This document shows positions 33,336-36,563 of a stretch of 36,563 nucleotides of DNA, in pieces (the first letter of the stretch is position 1; every line of letters begins with the position of its first letter). Position numbers and translations under genes: made by a program. Source of the stretch: Desulfuromonadaceae bacterium (GTDB lineage: Bacteria; Desulfobacterota; Desulfuromonadia; Desulfuromonadales; UBA2294); contig JAGXHN010000007.1 in assembly GCA_024636225.1 (NCBI GenBank), positions 1-36,563 on the forward strand, in the 5' to 3' direction. The notes beneath the pieces were generated by a model, which did no database searches, was not told where the DNA came from, and saw only the letters and a program-made list of their open reading frames with translations.

Positions 33336-34154
33336 TTAAAAAATACTTTCCTTGACGTTGACAACATCGCCCGGCATCAACAAATGGTTCTGCCTCAGAT
33401 CCTTCCCCTTCAATAAAGACTTTATATTGGCTTCAAGTTCCACTTTTTCAATTTTGCCATTCGCCAATATCTGCTTGCGGATAATCACCACATCTCCTTT
33501 AGCGGCAAACTCGGTAAAACCGCCCGCTTCGAGAATCGCATCCAGCACCTTCAAATTGGAACGGTAAAAGACATATTTCGGTGTAAGCACCGCACCGACG
33601 ACGTACACCTTATTGTCGCTGTAATTCGGGATAAACACGATATCGTTCGCCTCAAGCTCAATATCACTGGAGAGATCGCCGCTGATCAAAAGACTTTCGA
33701 AATTGGTTTTAATTTTTTTGCCGTCGCGCATCACATAGGCGCGTTGCAGATCCGCTTCAGTAAATGAATCGAATCGGCACAAAAACTGAAACAGGGAGAT
33801 CTGGTTCGTGAACGGAATAATTCCTGACGGTACCCCGCCTCCGGCAACATAAATTCGATTGTTGGTCACCTCGACAACGGTCAGCGTGACGACCGGCTCA
33901 TGGACCATTTTGGCGACAATCTTCTTGATCTTGGCCGCTAAAAGGATCGGTGTCGATCCGGCGGCCACCACATCACCGACCGCTGGCAGAGTAATCTTTC
34001 CATCCGGACGAACCACCACATCGACACTGAGCTGCGGAACATCCCAGACGGAAACCCGCAACAGATCACCGCCACCGATCTGATAATCCTGGGCACTGAC
34101 AGACCCTGAGCAAATTAAAAATACGACACAGATTTTGAGTATTCGCGTAAGCAC
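33336..34154 (-). CDS. Polysaccharide export protein (Wza-like), XrtA-associated
   Basis: 272-aa polysaccharide-export protein matching TIGR03027. The signal peptide ends VSA before Gln22, cleaved by signal peptidase I; no lipobox cysteine lies at the cleavage site, so it is not acylated as Wza is. The Poly_export domain (about 24-98) contains YQIGGGDLLRVSVWD and VRPDGKITLP. Two SLBB-like domains follow (about 100-180 and 185-265), the second with KVYVVGAV and GGFTEFA. The GTG start at 34154 is firmly set by GGAGG nine bases upstream. It sits 2 bp after the sugar transferase gene and 36 bp before the chain-length gene. Confidence 0.93.
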   Translation of the reverse strand: MLTRILKICVVFLICSGSVSAQDYQIGGGDLLRVSVWDVPQLSVDVVVRPDGKITLPAVGDVVAAGSTPILLAAKIKKIVAKMVHEPVVTLTVVEVTNNRIYVAGGGVPSGIIPFTNQISLFQFLCRFDSFTEADLQRAYVMRDGKKIKTNFESLLISGDLSSDIELEANDIVFIPNYSDNKVYVVGAVLTPKYVFYRSNLKVLDAILEAGGFTEFAAKGDVVIIRKQILANGKIEKVELEANIKSLLKGKDLRQNHLLMPGDVVNVKESIF

Positions 34155-34156
34155 GG

Positions 34157-35521
34157 TTATCTTCCTCCTTGACCAAAAAGAACAACCTTAACGGTTCCCA
34201 GAATAATTTTCAGTTCCAACATGATCGAAAAATTTTTAATAAAATAGAGGTCATAGCGCAGTTTTTCCAGGGCATCTTCCTCTGATGCGCCGTACGGATA
34301 TCTGATCTGTGCCCAGCCGGTCAGACCGGGGCGCACCGCATGACGACGTGAGTAGTAAGGAATCTTGGCGTTCAGACGAGCGACAAATTCAGGTCGCTCA
34401 GGCCTCGGGCCGATAAAACTCATTTCACCTTTGAGCACATTAAACAGTTGTGGCAGTTCGTCGATACGAAACTTACGCATCAGACCACCGAAGCGCGTGA
34501 CGCGCACATCATTCTCCTGCGCCCAGACGGCGCCAGAATCTTTTTCGGCATTTGCGCACATGGTCCGAAACTTGATCAGATTAAACGGTTTCTCCTTGAA
34601 ACCGACCCGCTGCTGGCGAAAGAAAACCTCTCCGGGCGACTCCAGACGGATAGCGAGCGCGATAATCGGAAAGAGCGGCAAGGTCAGCAGCAGCAGGATG
34701 CTTGATGCAAGCAGATCGGTAACGCGCTGTTTTATAAACATCAACCGGGTGACCTGAAACCCGCTGGAAAAAACAAACCAGCCAGGCTGTGTATGTTCAA
34801 TCAGCAATTTTCCAGTGGTTCGTTCATAGAAGGTTACAGCATCGACAACATCAACCCCTCTCAGTTTGCAGGAGAACATATCCCTGACCGGCAGAACACC
34901 GCGCCGCTCTGAAAGGGCGACCACAATTTTGGAAATCTTTTTATCCCGGATCGTCTGTAGAACCTGATCTGACGAGGCGATCGGATACTCAATTTTTTCC
35001 GCTTCAGCGGCCTTTTCAGGCTGGATGTAGCCGCAAAAGAGATACTTTTCACCCGCATCGGCAATGGCGTCAGTCACCTGCATCGCCAGTGAGCCGGCAC
35101 CGATAATCAGCACGTTCTCTTTATTTTCACTCCTGTCGGCGACCAGAAAAAGCCGATAAAAAATCAGGAGTTGAATCAGGGCAAACGATATAAGAGCTAT
35201 ATCCAATACGCCGGAGGGGAGAGCGACATCAGGGGTGAGCGAATAGAACGACACCACCGTAACCGGCAGAAATGATGCGGTAAAAATACGCATAAACGAC
35301 TTTTTAAACTCGTTACTGTCGTTTCTGTAAAAGTGATATAGCCTGATGGTATATTTGGAAATCAGCAGGGCAAGACAGATAACTCCGAGTTGCACAGGAT
35401 CAAATATTGAAAAGGTCTCCGGGCTGATCACCGAACCGATAATCAGAATATTGACGCCGAACAGAAGACCGGTCACCAAAAGTAGATCACCACCAACCAT
35501 GATAAGATATGCACGTGACAT
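34157..35521 (-). CDS. Initiating sugar transferase, XrtA-associated (TIGR03013 type)
   Basis: Polyprenyl-phosphate sugar-1-phosphate transferase of about 454 aa that starts the repeat unit on undecaprenyl phosphate. The N-terminal half has four or five membrane helices and a Rossmann-like CoA-binding-type region (VLIIGAGSLAMQVTDAI). The C-terminal transferase domain holds FFRQQRVGFKEKPF, IKFRTM, FRIDELPQLFNVLKGEMSFI, GPRPERPEF and VRPGLTGWAQIRYPYG. Three nearby ATGs exist (35533, 35524, 35521); GGGAG is five bases before the last, so I use 35521. It follows the TPR gene after 41 bp and leads the export machinery genes. Confidence 0.92.
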   Translation of the reverse strand: MSRAYLIMVGGDLLLVTGLLFGVNILIIGSVISPETFSIFDPVQLGVICLALLISKYTIRLYHFYRNDSNEFKKSFMRIFTASFLPVTVVSFYSLTPDVALPSGVLDIALISFALIQLLIFYRLFLVADRSENKENVLIIGAGSLAMQVTDAIADAGEKYLFCGYIQPEKAAEAEKIEYPIASSDQVLQTIRDKKISKIVVALSERRGVLPVRDMFSCKLRGVDVVDAVTFYERTTGKLLIEHTQPGWFVFSSGFQVTRLMFIKQRVTDLLASSILLLLTLPLFPIIALAIRLESPGEVFFRQQRVGFKEKPFNLIKFRTMCANAEKDSGAVWAQENDVRVTRFGGLMRKFRIDELPQLFNVLKGEMSFIGPRPERPEFVARLNAKIPYYSRRHAVRPGLTGWAQIRYPYGASEEDALEKLRYDLYFIKNFSIMLELKIILGTVKVVLFGQGGR

Positions 35522-35562
35522 CATTGCTCCCATATATTTTTTGTCTGTCTATCTGCCGGCTA

Positions 35563-36563
35563 TCAATTATTGCCAGCTTCAAGCACCGATAAGAGCCCTG
35601 ACAGACACGGTGACTGTCGAGAACAGATATCGAGAACCTGCGACGACTTGACCAGGGCCGTGACAAGTTCGTTTTCAGCCATAGCAGACTCGCCCCGCAG
35701 AGCGTGTGCCTGGCTCTTTTTAATATAGATATCGATCAGTTCCGGCGCATTGGCGACCGCCTCGCCAAACGCATCAACGGCCTTGTCATCCTCTTTTTGC
35801 AGCAGATAGGCATGCCCCATAATGTTATGCGCCAGACTATTTTTCGGTTCATATTTCAACACCAGACGGATCTGTTGCAGACAATCTTCCAACCGCATCT
35901 GGTGCAAAAATGTCATAGCAAGCATCAGCCTGGTTTGAGATGAAGCGGGGCGTTCATCAAGCACTCGTTGATACTGATTAATGGCAAGCTCAAATTCCTT
36001 CTGTCTGAAATGGCTTAAACCGAGATAATAGTAAGTAAGAGGTTGCGGCTGATCTTTCTGTGATTGTCGCAGATAAACCAGTGCCTCCTTGTCGTCTCCT
36101 GATTTGTAGGCATTGATACCCGAAAGTTGTGTGCCGCGATAATCGAGAGGGAATCGCTTGATAAATAGCCCGACAACGTCCTGCACCTCCACCGACCGAT
36201 CCAGAGTCAACAACAGCAAACCCCGCATATAGAGTGCCTGCCTGTTTTCAGGATCGACCTGAAACAGCCGCTGATAGACCTCAATCGCATCATTAACGCG
36301 ATTCTGGCTCAGGTTTAGTTCCGCCAGCAGGTTGTATGCAGGCTTAAAAGCAGAAAAAACCTCAAGCATTCTTTCCAGAAGTATTCTGGCGTCCTGATCA
36401 TGCGACTGACTGAGAAGGGATTGCGCCAGATGGTAGACCGGCAACGGATTTTCAGGATCGAGTTGAGCCGCCCGCTTGAACAGCAGATCGGCAAGGTGAA
36501 ACTGCTGCATCAACCGGTAGACAACAGCCGTCAGATCGAGACTGACAGCAGAAGGACGATTGC
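35563..36563 (-). CDS. TPR protein, probably the XrtA-associated TPR protein (5' end outside window)
   Basis: A tetratricopeptide repeat protein. The reading frame stays open to the window edge with no stop (the edge residues read NRPSAVSLDLTAVVYRL), so the apparent start near 36510 is internal. At least seven TPR-like units follow, with repeats such as ADLLFKRAAQLDPENPLPVYHLAQ, YNLLAELNLSQNRVNDAIEVYQRLFQVDPEN and YYLGLSHFRQKEFELAINQYQRVL. The position upstream of the TIGR03013-type transferase matches the PEP-CTERM TPR lipoprotein family (TIGR02917, PrsT), but the missing N-terminus prevents checking for a lipobox. It is probably a scaffold for EPS assembly or export. Confidence 0.82.
   Translation of the reverse strand, partial: NRPSAVSLDLTAVVYRLMQQFHLADLLFKRAAQLDPENPLPVYHLAQSLLSQSHDQDARILLERMLEVFSAFKPAYNLLAELNLSQNRVNDAIEVYQRLFQVDPENRQALYMRGLLLLTLDRSVEVQDVVGLFIKRFPLDYRGTQLSGINAYKSGDDKEALVYLRQSQKDQPQPLTYYYLGLSHFRQKEFELAINQYQRVLDERPASSQTRLMLAMTFLHQMRLEDCLQQIRLVLKYEPKNSLAHNIMGHAYLLQKEDDKAVDAFGEAVANAPELIDIYIKKSQAHALRGESAMAENELVTALVKSSQVLDICSRQSPCLSGLLSVLEAGNN

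Overview
This window is most of a large exopolysaccharide (EPS) locus of the exosortase A (XrtA/PEP-CTERM) type, in a Gram-negative bacterium. It encodes a periplasmic export protein, an outer-membrane beta-barrel and a lipoprotein. The XrtA-associated gene order, the FemAB-like and ATPase markers and the secreted anchor-D/VWA and IPT/lectin-like proteins point to a deltaproteobacterial (Desulfuromonas/Geobacter-like) genome. That assignment is inference; there is no rRNA or other phylogenetic marker here. All family assignments come from reading motifs, and no search was run.

Right end, 25213-36563, all minus strand, read from high to low coordinates: a TPR protein (5' end outside the window), the initiating sugar transferase, polysaccharide export protein, chain-length determinant, BY-type tyrosine kinase, outer-membrane barrel, ExeA-like ATPase, NodB deacetylase, FemAB-like protein and a DegT/StrS aminotransferase. 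This is the conserved XrtA-associated EPS core in its usual order. Exosortase itself and any PEP-CTERM substrate are absent from the window.

Middle, 18365-25141, minus: two acyltransferase-like proteins, an acyl carrier protein, an acyl-CoA dehydrogenase homologue, an amino-acid-adenylation-like ligase, an amidohydrolase and a YdcF-type protein. The carrier protein, dehydrogenase and ligase form a compact module that looks able to activate, tether and oxidise a small acid (possibly an amino acid) that may decorate the polymer. This is the most unusual part of the window.

Left-middle, 6064-18303, minus: Wzx-type flippase, glycosyltransferases, a divergent deacetylase, an LMW protein tyrosine phosphatase, a Wzy/O-antigen-ligase-type polymerase, a NodB deacetylase, an ATP-grasp ligase, and a CapA plus PaaK/CapK-like pair. 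From 36563 down to 6064, 28 genes run in one direction with gaps of at most about 100 bp and several 4-bp overlaps, consistent with one very long operon or a few overlapping ones. The likely flow is: initiation on lipid carrier, sugar addition by GT2/GT4 enzymes, flipping, polymerisation, length control and export, with acyl/deacetyl tailoring and kinase/phosphatase control.

Left end, 1-5990: a secreted IPT/lectin-like protein with a six-residue tandem repeat (the only credible plus-strand gene), a VWA/choice-of-anchor-D lipoprotein, then a separate minus-strand group (GT4, GT2 and a truncated membrane-anchored protein running off the window). Two AT-rich intergenic stretches lie here; one holds a nested inverted-repeat element.
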